The notes below the pieces were generated by a model that worked only from the letters and a program-made list of their open reading frames with translations, made no database searches and was not told the DNA's origin. Below, piece after piece: positions 49,198 through 61,100 of a stretch of DNA of 64,000 nt. Position 1 is the stretch's first letter. Each line of letters opens with the position of its first letter. This stretch comes from Leptasterias polaris (taxonomy: Eukaryota > Echinodermata > Asteroidea > Forcipulatida > Asteriidae): NCBI GenBank assembly GCA_037783415.1, contig JAZGTN010000047.1:3162001-3226000 (forward strand), read 5' to 3'. Made by a program: the position numbers and the translations under genes.

Positions 49198-49950
49198 CCC
49201 GTATTTGTTTTTCTTCTTACTATTATTTCCTTCTGCCAAAATCCCATAAGATTGTAGACGCCTTTTGTTCACACCTATAATCGTACTTAGCTTGATATGA
49301 AAGAGTCAGATACCAAATCATTAGCAAAGCTTTGGTCATGAAGTTTTAGTAAAACATAAGAAGTTTAAGCTAATAAAAAGTCATTGTCACTAAGTTGATT
49401 AACGAATCCATTGTGAACGCACAACCTGGCCGCACATTTTCTTGCTGCCTGTGAAATACTACGGAACCCCTAAAGGGACAGGTAAAAAACAATTGAAAAT
49501 GTAAAAATCAAAAAAATGAAATTATTTCGTTCCCTCTAAATATTATTTCGTTCCCACGAAATATTATTTCGTTCCCCCGAAATATTATTTCTTTCCCCCG
49601 AAATAATATTTCGTTACCTCGAAATATTATTTCGTTCCCACGAAATATTATTGCGAGGAAACGAAATATAATTATTTCGTTCGAACGAAAATGTAATATT
49701 TCGAGATAACGAAATGATTTCGAGGGAACGAAATAATATTTCGAGGGAACGAAATAATATTTCGGGGGAACGAAATTATTTCGAGGTAGCGAAATAACAT
49801 TTCAAGGGAACGAAATAATATTTCGTGGAAATAATTTTGATATTTTGTTTACCTTTTCATTTTTTTGTTTTACCTGTCCGTTAAGGGGCTCCGTAAAATA
49901 CGCTTATGCTGAATTTGTTTGCTACAGTTAGCACGAAAATTTGCTTATAG
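49197..49950. mobile_element. Family X tail fragment split by a MITE
   Basis: GTATTTGTTTTTCTTCTTAC to GCCTGTGAAATAC (49459), then after the insertion AAATACGCTTATGCTGAATTTG. The uninterrupted relative is 31690-32010. Confidence 0.8.
49460..49895. mobile_element. 436-bp palindromic MITE with AAATAC duplication
   Basis: The ends TACGGAACCCCTAAAGGGAC + AGGTAAAA and TTTTACCTGTCCGTTAAGGG + GCTCCGTA are inverted repeats. AAATAC flanks both sides (49454-49459, 49896-49901). The interior is a run of ATTATTTCGTTCCC[AC]CGAA palindromes whose orientation flips in the middle. The relative at 31964-31980 has one AAATAC and no insert. Confidence 0.9.
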
Positions 49951-50057
49951 TAGACCAGCCAAACTTTAAAAAGTCCCCTAGAAAAATTTTCCACGGCATA
50001 GTTTGTTGGCTGGCATCCATGCTAGATCTATTGTTCATGGGATCAGGAAGACGATTA

Positions 50058-53000
50058 GGGTGGATGCCACCCTCAATTTTGAATGTTAAGGTCATTTCGA
50101 GGTCAACAAGGTCAAATAAGGTCAAAATGGGAATGTTTAGATTTTTCACCAAATTTGACCCCAAGTGATAGATCTTTCCATAACATTTATTTTCATCATC
50201 ATATTAACATACCAAGCCTGTGAAATAAAGAGTTAATATTTTATCTTGTACACAAAATGTATGGTAAAGTGAAACTAAAAGTGTTATTTTCTCAAAAAGT
50301 GCACATCTTGAATATACCAAAGTTGTTTGCACTCCCTATCCCAATAGTGCATATATTTGTTTCAAAAAACTTTTGTTTGGAAGGTTAATATACCCAGGCA
50401 GTTGTTCATCAAAAACAAATCAATTATATCACACCTTCATATTATATGGTGTAATGAAACAAGAAAGTACGTTATTCTCGCAGTAAATATGAACGCGTAG
50501 TGGGTGTACAGTTTGACATGGTGCTCTACAACTGTATGCCTATTTCTGATATCAAAGTTGTTTGTACTTCCAATCTTTCCTCTTTTTTTTCTTCAGATTC
50601 CTACACAGTCAACAAACTCAATTGTCAATAATGAATTAAAATGGTGATGTTTTTGCATTAACAGTGGTTTTATCCTATGTTTTGGATGTTTCCTACACGA
50701 TCGGGGTATCGTCCATTGATACATTTTAGGCTTTTAAGCTACATGTTGTAACATATGTGGTTTGCCATGTTTCAAAGCTAGCTCCAGAGCTAGTGACCAG
50801 GCACTCAAAGGCTACTTCTCTCACATAAGTTGGACACATTAAGTACTTCTGTTGCCTAGCAACTGCCCAGATAACATTGATGTCCTGGAAGCAACACTTG
50901 ATGGAAAAACGCCCTCTATTGCACACAGATGATGGTATGGCAAAGAGAACCTGCCCCACAACAAGATCAAGGTGATCCAAAAATGAAACACATTATGTTT
51001 AAAGAGCAAAGGGCTATCAATCATGATGCTCTGCAGGAGTTTAAAAGGCTTGATCATGCTACCTTGCTATCAGGAAGGAAATAGAGGCAGAGTGGTTCAA
51101 CATCATCTATAATGAAAGGCCAAAGACACAGACCAAATATTTAGCATGAGTTGTATCACGCATACATGGTCATGATTGAATGAAGAGGATTGTTCTGTTC
51201 CTGCATGGGGAGCACTCAATGAAGCCACCGGTATAGTTGACCTACTTGTGACAACAGCAAAGATGCCACCTAGGTACAAGCAAATGACAATGACACACTC
51301 TTCACCAATCGGTTTGTGGTCATTTCAAACCACAAACACAATCATCATCATGCTTCAATGCAAAGCCTTTTATCGTGCTGTTAGAGAACACCAACTGACC
51401 TATATGAGGCTCTGTGGCACATCAATGGTCTATGCTTGAATCTTGGCTGGTTGAAAATAGTTAACAAAAAGATGTGGAAGTTGACAAACTTGCCCAAAGT
51501 GTGGTTAAGCAGTTCAAAAAGAGAGTTGGCAATCACTGAGCGGAACTTTCCGAACAGAAGGCCAGCTGTCAGATTTTCTGAGCAGTAACAATGTTCAAGA
51601 GCTCATCAAAGACTTCAATAACAAGCACTCTGGAAATCCAAACTTCTGACTGTCTTCTCATTACATGGAAATGGTGGAGATTCTGCTAAGCTTCATCAGG
51701 GCTCAGAGGGACGGAAACTGGATCCTCCTTCGAGAAGCTTTTTCAGCAATGCTGCCATGGCTCACCATCTAAGACCACAGCAACTATGCCCGGTGGGGAC
51801 CTGTTTATCTCGCAGATATGAAACTCCTCAAGAAGACAGCACCAGAGGTTTTTGCAGAATTCAGTAATGAAAATGTTTTTGTAAAGAGAACAAAAAGGCG
51901 CTTCAACCAGGTTCCCCCTGATCAGGCAACTGAGTGGATGAACAGGACATTCAAAATGCAGAATGGCATAATTACAATAACGAGAAATGATCAAGCCAGG
52001 GACAAATTGTGTATCACATGGTCCGAGCGATCATGCATCAAACAAGGCATAAGATCTCTCCTCAATCTGGAAGAGATGAGGAAGAAACCACTTTCACCCA
52101 CTTTGATAGTCTTCCATCCAGCAAAAAGCAAGATGTTGATGACGTTATGAAGCTTACCACACAGTTAACAAGATTTGATGTGTTCCGAGCAAACCTCACA
52201 TTGGCTGAAGAAGAAGATGACACTGACTGTGATGATGTAAGATATATACCACAGCTGTAATCATTCGCAACCACAAACATTGCACCAAGTGATGTCGTAA
52301 GTGATCTTCAGCCGTAGATGACCAACGTGAAGCAACGTCTGGTCGAAGAAACTGTCGGTTTTCATGACACCTTGAAGAAACATCGCCCACAAACTTTTGC
52401 TGATCTGTACGAAGTAAATGTTTTCACCAAACAAAATTTATAGAAAATTTTCAAAGCTGACAAAAAGTTTAATACTGCACCAATAATTGCTCAATGCTGC
52501 CACTGGAGGTTGAACATTGGAAATGGTGAATATGTCTATAGCCAAAGCTGGGGGAGAGATGAATTCAACACCATAGGCAGATCTGATCAACATCTTAATA
52601 GCTGGGCTTTACCACACCCACAAATATACCGAATGACAACCTGAAGACATGTGTGCTGATAGAAGGTCATGCACTTATCAAGCTCTCGGAAAGCCTCATG
52701 GGTGTCTGACATTTGGTGACTATATACGCTGGTGTTTTCATAAATAGTGTGACACAATTATATACTTTGGGTAGAATACAACAAAAAATGACGTGGTATT
52801 TGATTGCGACATTAGAGAATGGAGAGGGCTCCATTAAGGCAGTGACTTGAGATCAAAGCAAATGGGAAAGAAAAAGCAAATTCTAAAGCTCATCGATGGA
52901 CTCCAGGTCCCACTCCGACAGGTTTGAGGCCAATTCATTGCCTTGGATGGGAACCAATCTGATCTCGCCAAGTTCTTGTCAAACGCCATCGTAGAGAAGT

Positions 53001-54072
53001 GCAAGGATCTACTGCAAAGATACGACATGCAGTGGGTTCTTTGATGTTACAGATGCCAGGTACACGAGTAGAGACGATGTAAAACTTTGAGGAAACCATG
53101 AGGAGGCTGACACCAGGTTGGTGTGAGGCAGTCAATGAAGGATATAAGAGTGGTGGTCATCTGCAGGGATACAGACGTGATGCTACTTCTGGTGCACTTT
53201 ATATCTTCAAAAGCAACAGAAGTTTGAATGATCTCTGGAACGGTAAAGAAGCGCAAATGTTACCCAATGCATGCAGTATCTGAGAGACGCACACGTATAC
53301 AACCTGTGAGGGATAACCTGCTCAGCTTGCATGCCCTTACAGGATGTGATACAACCTACACCTTTCATGGCTATGTGACGAAAATGTGCTGGAAAATCTT
53401 TGAAAAGCAACTTCTACTCGTCAAGAGAATTGGTCATGATGGAGAACTTGCTCCATTGAGCAGTTTGTATGTCACCTACATGTATAACTAATTTGTCCAT
53501 TCTTTTTATTGTGAACAAGCTTAGGTGGGCACATAATTATTCTGATGATCCACCCTGCCACAACGAAATAACTGTCAAAGTAATAAGCAGTATGTCACAC
53601 TATAAAACCACTACCTTTCAAATTTACTTCGTGAAGAACATACATGTACCTTCTTGTTTCATTACACCCAAACATTATATGAAGGTGTAGGGCCTAAAAT
53701 ATGGAAATTATTTTTCTATTAAAAACTACCTGGGTGGGTACCTTTACCTTGAAAAAAAAGTTGTTTAAAACAAATATATGCACCAATGAGATAGGGAGTG
53801 TACAACACTTTGTTACACCCAAAGATAAGCACTTTTTGAGAAAACCACACTTTTAAGTTTCATGTTGCTATACATTTGTGTACAAGATGAAAGTTTATTC
53901 GATGATTTCATAGGTTTGGAATATTAACATGAAGTTTGAAATATATTTTTGGGATAAATCTGTCAATTTGGGTCAAACTTGGTACAAATTTTGAAAATAC
54001 TGATTTTTGACCTTATTTGACCTTTTGACCTCAAAATGACCTTAAAATTCAAAATCAAGCGTGGCATCCGCA
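50058..54072 (+). mobile_element. ~4-kb transposon with ~480-bp terminal inverted repeats
   Basis: The left end (GGGTGGATGCCAC, then AAGGTCATTTCGAGGTCAA, ACAAGGTCAAATAAGGTC, TTATCTTGTACACAAAATG, TTTTCTCAAAAAGTGC, ACTCCCTATC, GGTGTAATGAAACAAGAAAG) matches the reverse complement of the right end, ending GTGGCATCCGC at 54070, in the same order and spacing over about 480 bp at roughly 70 percent identity. Between the repeats lies one decayed plus-strand gene (50740-53490). The gene fills the space between the repeats, so it is probably the element's own cargo or transposition gene. The exact ends and target duplication could not be fixed; superfamily unknown. Confidence 0.8.
50740..53490 (+). pseudogene. 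Decayed PIN-like multicopy family gene inside the long-TIR transposon
   Basis: Plus-strand blocks in order: CNICGLPCF (50.75 kb); NIDVLEATLDGKNALYCTQM and WQREP (50.87-50.95 kb); VPAWGALNEATG (51.2 kb); NYARWGPVYLADMK-like sequence and the best-preserved part, KTAPEVFAEFSNENVFVK, RRFNQVPPDQATEWMN, GIITITRND and ARDKLCITWSERS (51.78-52.04 kb); VLIEGHALIKL and TFGDY (52.65-52.73 kb); RDTDVMLLLVHF (53.17 kb); LSLHALTGCDTTYTFHG (53.31 kb). Several stops and frameshifts separate them. The DTDV...HALTGCDTT arrangement resembles the acidic core of PIN/5'-nuclease-like domains, a fold-level guess. I know this as a repeated uncharacterised family in invertebrate and fish genomes but can give no name. 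The first blocks overlap the second half of the copy at 35134-37279. Confidence 0.72.
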
Positions 54073-54295
54073 AAAAGGCAATCGTCATGATCGTTGACGT
54101 ACACGGGACGAATGCAAACTCGAGCTAGCTGGTATCTAACAGTAGTACGGTACTCAAACCACGCGAAACGACGTCGGCGTCGCTGTCCCGGCGACTCAAT
54201 GCGAGATCACGTTAAATCCGTGAGACACAATGTTTGTTTTAACGCTAAGGAACGATTTAACATATTAATACTTTACTTTGGTTTGAATAGTGCAC

Positions 54296-54790
54296 ACAAA
54301 TTCTGACAAAATATCCAAAAGAAAAATATTGTAACGTTGTTTCCACTAAAACATGATCATCGAATTCATCAGTACATTTTCATAAACTGGTTGTATGTTT
54401 TGTTTGTTAAAACTATGGAGGAAATAGAGATTAATTTTCACAATACATTGATAAAATGTCCCTTTAAAATTTAGTTGCTATACGTTTTAATGAGGGGCTC
54501 CAAAGTCAGTGTAATTATTTTGATATTCTTTCAAAGTAAATTTAAACATGGCGTCATCGGATAGCAAAAACAATGGGTCTGATCATTAAAAAAAGGACAT
54601 TTTTGCACCTCTCAAATTCAATGCCGTTTTGATTGAATATCATTCAAATTCAGAAATTAACAGAACCAATTATGGGTACATAATGTACAGACCATGTATT
54701 AGAAATGTGACGTCATCGAAGGTTTTTTGACTTTGACAACAATTGCTCTTAACGGTAGCAAAAACAGTGGTATTTTACACGTTTTAACCT
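54296..54790. repeat. Fragment of the 6.2-kb unit near its left end
   Basis: Matches about 400-720: ACTAAAACATGATCATCGA, ACATTGATAAAATGTCCCTT, AAATTCAATGCCGTTTTGAT and GGTAGCAAAAACAGTGGTAT. Diverged and with small insertions. Confidence 0.82.
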
Positions 54791-55039
54791 ATTTGTTGGT
54801 ATAATGATACTCATAATTATAACATGAATACCTGTAACTTGGAGATATCTCTACCCTTAATTATAGACATATCTCTGTTTTTATTTGTAAATTTTTTTCT
54901 TCAGATTTAATGTCACCTGCTAACGTTATGTTCGATAATATACTGTCACCTGTTTGAACATCAGATATTCAATTGCTCAGTCAGGATCTTGATAATGTTT
55001 AAATATTATCTTTATGACCTATATTTACCCAATCTGTAG

Positions 55040-55147
55040 TAATTTCCGTCATTGGAAAGTCAGCATCACAGAGCACCACTTACAAATACGAACAATATAA
55101 AGCAGAAAAGGCTGTGGATGGCGACATTCAAAGTTACTTCAGAACTG
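55040..55147 (+). CDS. Gene B lectin exon: start of domain 1
   Basis: It encodes SVIGKSASQSTTYKYEQYKA and EKAVDGDIQSYFRTG after a CTGTAG acceptor; donor G|GTAAGT. The third calcium-loop residue is Asp (DGD) where gene A and the family have Asn. The His expected in the sugar-site loop is absent, as in gene A. Confidence 0.87.
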
Positions 55148-58100
55148 GTAAGTTGAACAAGGATTTTTTTTTAGACTATTGGGTATCACGCTAACAACAG
55201 TTTTTTTTTTATTTTTTTTTTTTTTTTACTATTGGCGCTGGAAGAATAATGCAATGGTTCCGTGGATGAAGGTTCGTCAAAAGCTGAACTACATAAAATG
55301 TTCTTCTCCAGACCATTTTGTAAAAAACAGTGTGTTATATACTGTGTCTCCGACCAAAATATTACAAAATATTGCATCATGCAATGGCGACTTAAAAACA
55401 AGAAATAGGCATCCAGTACTTAATATTAGAGAACACAAACAAATTGGGGGGTGGGGGGGGGGGGGGGGTACTACTGTGCTTTCGTAAAATTATGTGAATT
55501 TACACGGGTAGATCTCCTCTTGTATATTTATTACTACGTTTTCGTTTTCGTTTAAGATTGCTTTTGATTTTACTTATACTTTTATTTGTGGGTTGATTTT
55601 GTTTTTGTTATTTTCTCTCTTTTCCCCCATTGATTCCTTCTGACAAAGTGGAACATAAATGTACACTGAATCTTGATAATCTAGATAAGCCCATTCGGAA
55701 ACCCCAGCTTAGGCTTCAGCTTCGGCTTAGTCCACCTGATTGAAGCCCCCTAAGGAACGCGCTTGCTTTTCTAAAATCCTGACGAAGCCCAAGCTTGAAC
55801 CCAAAACCGTGATAAGGCCCGATTGTAAGTCAAGTATTTCCTTATAAATTACTACAATCTATACTGAGATCGTTTTGCATTTAATACAGGGGGTCCGCAA
55901 TTTGATCCGCATCCCTGGTGGAGAGTTGATTTGGAGGCGGAATACTCAGTGGGCAGCATCACCGTTACATTAAGAATCGACTGTTGTGGTAATTACCTTT
56001 GTTGCAATTCATCTATTTTACATGTATTTTTGTAATGCTGCTCTATTTGTATGTGGTCCGGTACGGAAGCGTATTGCCGCAACATGAATTTTTAAAAAAT
56101 ACTCTTATCGTGTACGTACACGATAACTTATCGTGTACGTACGCAATTAATCTTGTACGTACACCATAATCGTTGACGATAATTTTTGACTAAGCGTGTA
56201 CGTACACGAGTAGTTTGCCCTTATCGTGAACGTACAAGATAACTTATCGTGTACATAACTTATCGTGTACGTACACGACAAGTTATCGTGTACGTACACG
56301 ATTAGAGAAATAATTGTTTTATTCATGTGGCGGTAAAACGCTTCCGTAGTTCGATCCTTAGTTTAAAAAAATAATAATAATAGTTATTACAAATTAATAT
56401 TAGGTTATTTTTTATATCAAGTGACACGCCACAAGGGAAACTGACTTGGTAATTTGTTTAACGATTTGGGGTTGAACAAAGAAAAATTGACTAAAGAGCG
56501 GCTTTTAACCGACGACCTACAGGTTAACGTACCGGTGCTTTACCAACTGAGCTATCTAGCCCTATGTTGGCGGTCTCCCTAGTTTGTCAATATATTTTTT
56601 TCGGGGTGCCAGTCAGAAGCCATTCAACCGTTAGCTGTCGTGTGGCCCGGGATCACATCCAAGTGAGACTGCCAATTCAACATAGGGCTAGATAGCTCAG
56701 CTGGTAGAGCGCCGGCACGTTAAACCGGAGTTCAAATTCCGCTCCCGTCATTTGCTTTCTTTGTTCAACCCGAAGTCAATGTTTTTGTAATTTAACATCA
56801 TGAGCGATAGGATAGGCTCATTCAATCTCAACATAAAAGTTGTTTTCACTACTATTATCACATTATCACAATTGGTAATATTATTGCAAACTATCAAAAA
56901 CTATACGGCAAACACATAAATCACCTGTAATAATCAAACTTTAAGTAAATTATTATAATCGGTTATTATAAATTGTTCTGCCATTTAAGCGTGCTCAACA
57001 TGAATTTTTACTTGAACGTGAATGTTTTATTTACCCTTTCGATTATCAGGAGACCGATTCATCGGCGCAGTAGCACGAGCAGGGCTCAGTGCGATCGTCA
57101 CTGACAACCAACAGTGTGGCTTGCCGGCCACTGTGGAACAATCCCAATCTGGTGCCGTGATTACATTACACTGTGATCCACCAGTGACAGCCAAGTACGT
57201 GAGCTTGGATATCGATCCATCTCGACCAAATGCTCAAAGAGCTGAGCTGAATATCGCTGAGGTGACGGTAAAAGACGCGACAAGTTCAGGTACTATTCTT
57301 TAAGTTAAGTGTTGGTATTTCGAAGAATATACTAGGTTGATTTCCATCCTCTAGTTTTCAAAAAACACACCACCATCCATCCAACACACCCCTGAACGTT
57401 TCATTCAGTAATTTGATCCTGTATTTCCGAGATTTCAGGTTTTGCTTTATAGACAGATTTTATTTTGTTTAAATCATCGTTATTATTATTATTGTCATAT
57501 TTTGTTGTTGTGTTTATTTATTTTCCCTTTTTTAGGGGAGGGGAGGGCGGGGTTCTTGAATTGAAGTTTCAGATGGTAAAATATCGATCTTTACAAGAAC
57601 GTCAATCAATCTATTGACGAAACAGACCAATCGATTGATGCAAAACACCGACTGGTTGATGCAAAAGCAGCGGCGTAGCTACGGGGGGCCGGGGGGGGGG
57701 GGGGGGGGTGCCCCCCCCCACGAAAAAATCGCAATAGTGCCCACTCAAAAAGAAAGTTAAAAGAATGAAAATAAAACATTATAAAAACAAATACATTCTG
57801 CTATTTGTAGGCTTTCACAATAAAGTAAAACAAAAAACTTTTATCGTATTCCAAGCAATTATTGTTTAACCAACCTCGTTCCAAGGGAGGATTGATCTCG
57901 CCGCGCCATTTTTCCCAGCATGCCTTGCTCCCTCATATCCCCCTGGAATTGGTTCATTAAAATGTGCTAGAATCTAGCAAATTTTAAATTAGGCCTGTAG
58001 TCGATCCAGTCTACGCACGCGTTAGTGTGGTAGCCCGCAAACCGCCAGAATCAAGTCACAGAGCAACTGGTACCCTCTCATTATTCTTTGATCTTGTGAC

Positions 58101-61100
58101 ATTTCTAACTGCATGCAGTTTAGGGTGACCGTGTAAAAAAAAGATTCATTTGAAATCGAAACGCGTCAAAATACTTGCATTGTTACACGCGCGTACCATC
58201 GCGTACTAAGCGTCCTTCAAGCGCCATGCAAGCGCTCGAAGGTTTTCAACACGCGTGGACGCAAAGTGTTCACTTTAGATAGCCAATCAGCGTTGTTTTT
58301 CTACACATCCCAACCAGGGCAGCCTCGCTACCATGGGCAGCGCGCCGTAACGCCCTCTAACTCCGCGTACGTCTCTAACCCCTGGAAGGGAAACACTAAA
58401 AATCAACGATGATTGGCTCACCCAAAGTGACTGCTATGCGTGTACGCTTGTTAAAAACTTTCGATCGGCCCTAGGCGCTTGTCGGGCGCTTAGTACGCAC
58501 GTGTAAAAATGCACGTATTTCGACGCAATACATTTCAAATGAATCATGTTTTTATATGGGCACCCTAAACTGCATACAGTTAAATGTATCACAAGATTGA
58601 AAAAGAATGAGAGGGGGCCAGTTGCTCTATGACTTGTGCGTCCTTTGACAGCGCGCTCTGCGTAGTCTCTAACACAGAATGGATCAACCATAGAGCTAAT
58701 TAAAATATCCCTTATATTTGGATATTTCAAAGTCACACTTCTAGGGGGATATGATCGAGCGATGCATTCTAGGAAAGAAAACAACATGGCGCCCGGCGAG
58801 ATCGTATACCACTGGGAACGAGGTTGCTACCAGGGGTTAGTGATCACGAGAGGTATCGATACGGCGCGCTGCCCATGGTAGCGAGGCTGTTGTTTAAAGG
58901 GACACACCGGCTTCGTTGGGCTATTTTGGCTACAAAATAGACTAAAACATGATTCCAAAGGTCTTCCAGGAATGGAGAAGAACGGTTCCTAAAAGAAACC
59001 ATCATTTTTTGCCGTTTTTGAGCATTTTTCAAAAAACGAATGTCACATGGGTTATCCGAACCACAATTTTGGTTCGGATATAAACCCTCGTGATTTTTGG
59101 AGTTGGTTTTACTTCCACTTTAGTTAGTTTTACTTCCAGCCGTATGAAAATTAATCACTGTACCGAATTCAACTCTATTTTTTTAACAAGTATTCATGAG
59201 TATTTGACAAAAGAAAATACGTATTCAAATTATGGACACAACTTGTAAATAATTACAAAAAATCGAACGTAAGATTTTATTTCAGAGAGTCCGAGTAACG
59301 GAAGCGTGTTTTACAGTACACAGCGTGGGGACTATAGCTACGCGTCACACAGGGGCAATCGTGTAGCTGGCTGGCAATGTCTCGGCGGGGCTCACGGACA
59401 GAAACCCCCGAGCCAAGAGATAGCTGTACCTGGAAGCCCATGAACGTGGGAGTGGTAGGGAGCCAGACCACCAACTACATTTTTGTCATTGCGGGTTTGT
59501 TAAACCTCGCTGATAGAATCCGCTGTTTCAAAAACGCAACGTTTCAATGCTCTGTGTACGTTCCTTCCCCCGATTTGTATCGAATTTCTTGGTAATTAAA
59601 TAAGATTTATGTCAATACATAGGAATACCACTTTTATATTGACGGTGCAATTAGGTTAAACAATTTGTGTGACAAATTACAAAAAACGAGCCCCCCAAAA
59701 AAAATAATAATAATAAAAAAATGTGGAAAAAATACCTCACTCGAAATTTCTTTTTCCATCTCTCGACTCACAAAATTCCAACAAAATCATTTCGTTTCGT
59801 CAAAATATTATTTAATTCAATCAAAATATAATTTTGTCACATAAAATATTATTTTAGAGAAAATATGTTTTTGTTCCCTCGAACACAGTTTCTTTCCCCC
59901 GAAATACGATTTTGTTCCCCAGAAATATGCTTTCGTTCTCTGAAGATACGCAGTCATTTCCTCGAAATATGTTTTTGTTCGCACAAAATATACTTTCGTT
60001 CGCTCGAAATATGCTTTCGATCGTTCCATAAAAATGCGCGTTATTTCCACCGAAAGGGGATTTTGTTCCCTAAAATCAAGCTTTCGTTTCCTCGAAATAC
60101 GACTTTGAATTGTTTGCCCGAATTATACTTTCGTTCCCTAAATTATACGCTTTCGATCGTTCCCTCGCAATGAGATTTTGTTCCCCAAAATTCCTCTTTC
60201 GTTCCCTTCGGATAGCTAGCTTTTGTTCTCTCAAGATAGATTTCGTTCTCCTAAATTCCAATCACACCAATTTTGTTGATTCCCTTGTGAGGGGCGACTT
60301 TGAGAGGGGACGAGTTTGTATGTGAGGGGGCGACTTTGTAGTTGGTGACTTTGTAATTGGCGACTTTGCTGGAGGGCGAGTTGACTGGTTTCCGTGTCCG
60401 TTGTTTTTCCTACCTCCATGTTTATACACACTTTCAGAGACTGGATCCTCATGCCTTGCCGTGGTAAACATTTACATAAACAGAGCACCAGTCTACTTGC
60501 AACAGTGTGCAGCATTTGTATCCCGTAAATTTGCACTTGCAACGGCTGGTAAAGTGTATACGCTGACCTCTGACCGATTTTGTTTTTTTCGGTCATTTCT
60601 CGTTAATTACGTGATATTTTTGTAAAGAAATATATAAAAATCATCTAGAAATAATTGGCTATGATTCTTCTTGACTAAATTACGCAAACAGTTAACCGGT
60701 GTGTCCCTTTAACTTATGCGGTGGGGATTGTCGCTATCATAACCGGAAGAGCGCGCGCCGAAGTGTTGACCAATGCGATGCAGCGGATTGAACAGTAGGT
60801 GTGTGCTTCGCGCTACGCTTGTAACGATAACCAGCGGTTCACGTGTATAAATAAGCCATTGGTAATTGTGACCAGCGTTGTGCGCTGCATACCATTGATG
60901 CAGCGCAAAAGTCCTGCTACGCGCAACGCGCAACGCGCAACGCTATCACATAAACCAATGTTCCGTATATGAACCGTTGGTTATCGTTACCAGCGTAGCG
61001 AGGATTCTGAAAAACATCGAGAATTTTACTTTTGTTTTTGAGGAGTGGATTTTCTGGACCCGCGCCGAGCTCACTGTGAAAACATAAAACACGTAAAGCC

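Noticed and set aside
35134..51200. One gene split by a 16-kb inversion (N-terminal half minus at 35-37 kb, C-terminal half plus at 51-53 kb)
   Set aside because: Orientation and order fit an inversion, but the plus copy also contains the DNIDV...LDGK segment that the minus copy has as ADNVDNKVDTYDGK. The halves overlap by many codons and differ in sequence, so they are two separate decayed copies.
60231..60596. 121-residue minus-strand frame with SRPLT/KSP repeats
   Set aside because: It falls in simple GACTTTG-type repeats inside the TTAA element and overlaps equally long frames on both strands.
58894..60712. piggyBac element
   Set aside because: TTAA target fits, but the terminus is AGGG rather than CCC; a T2/Kolobok-type assignment fits better.
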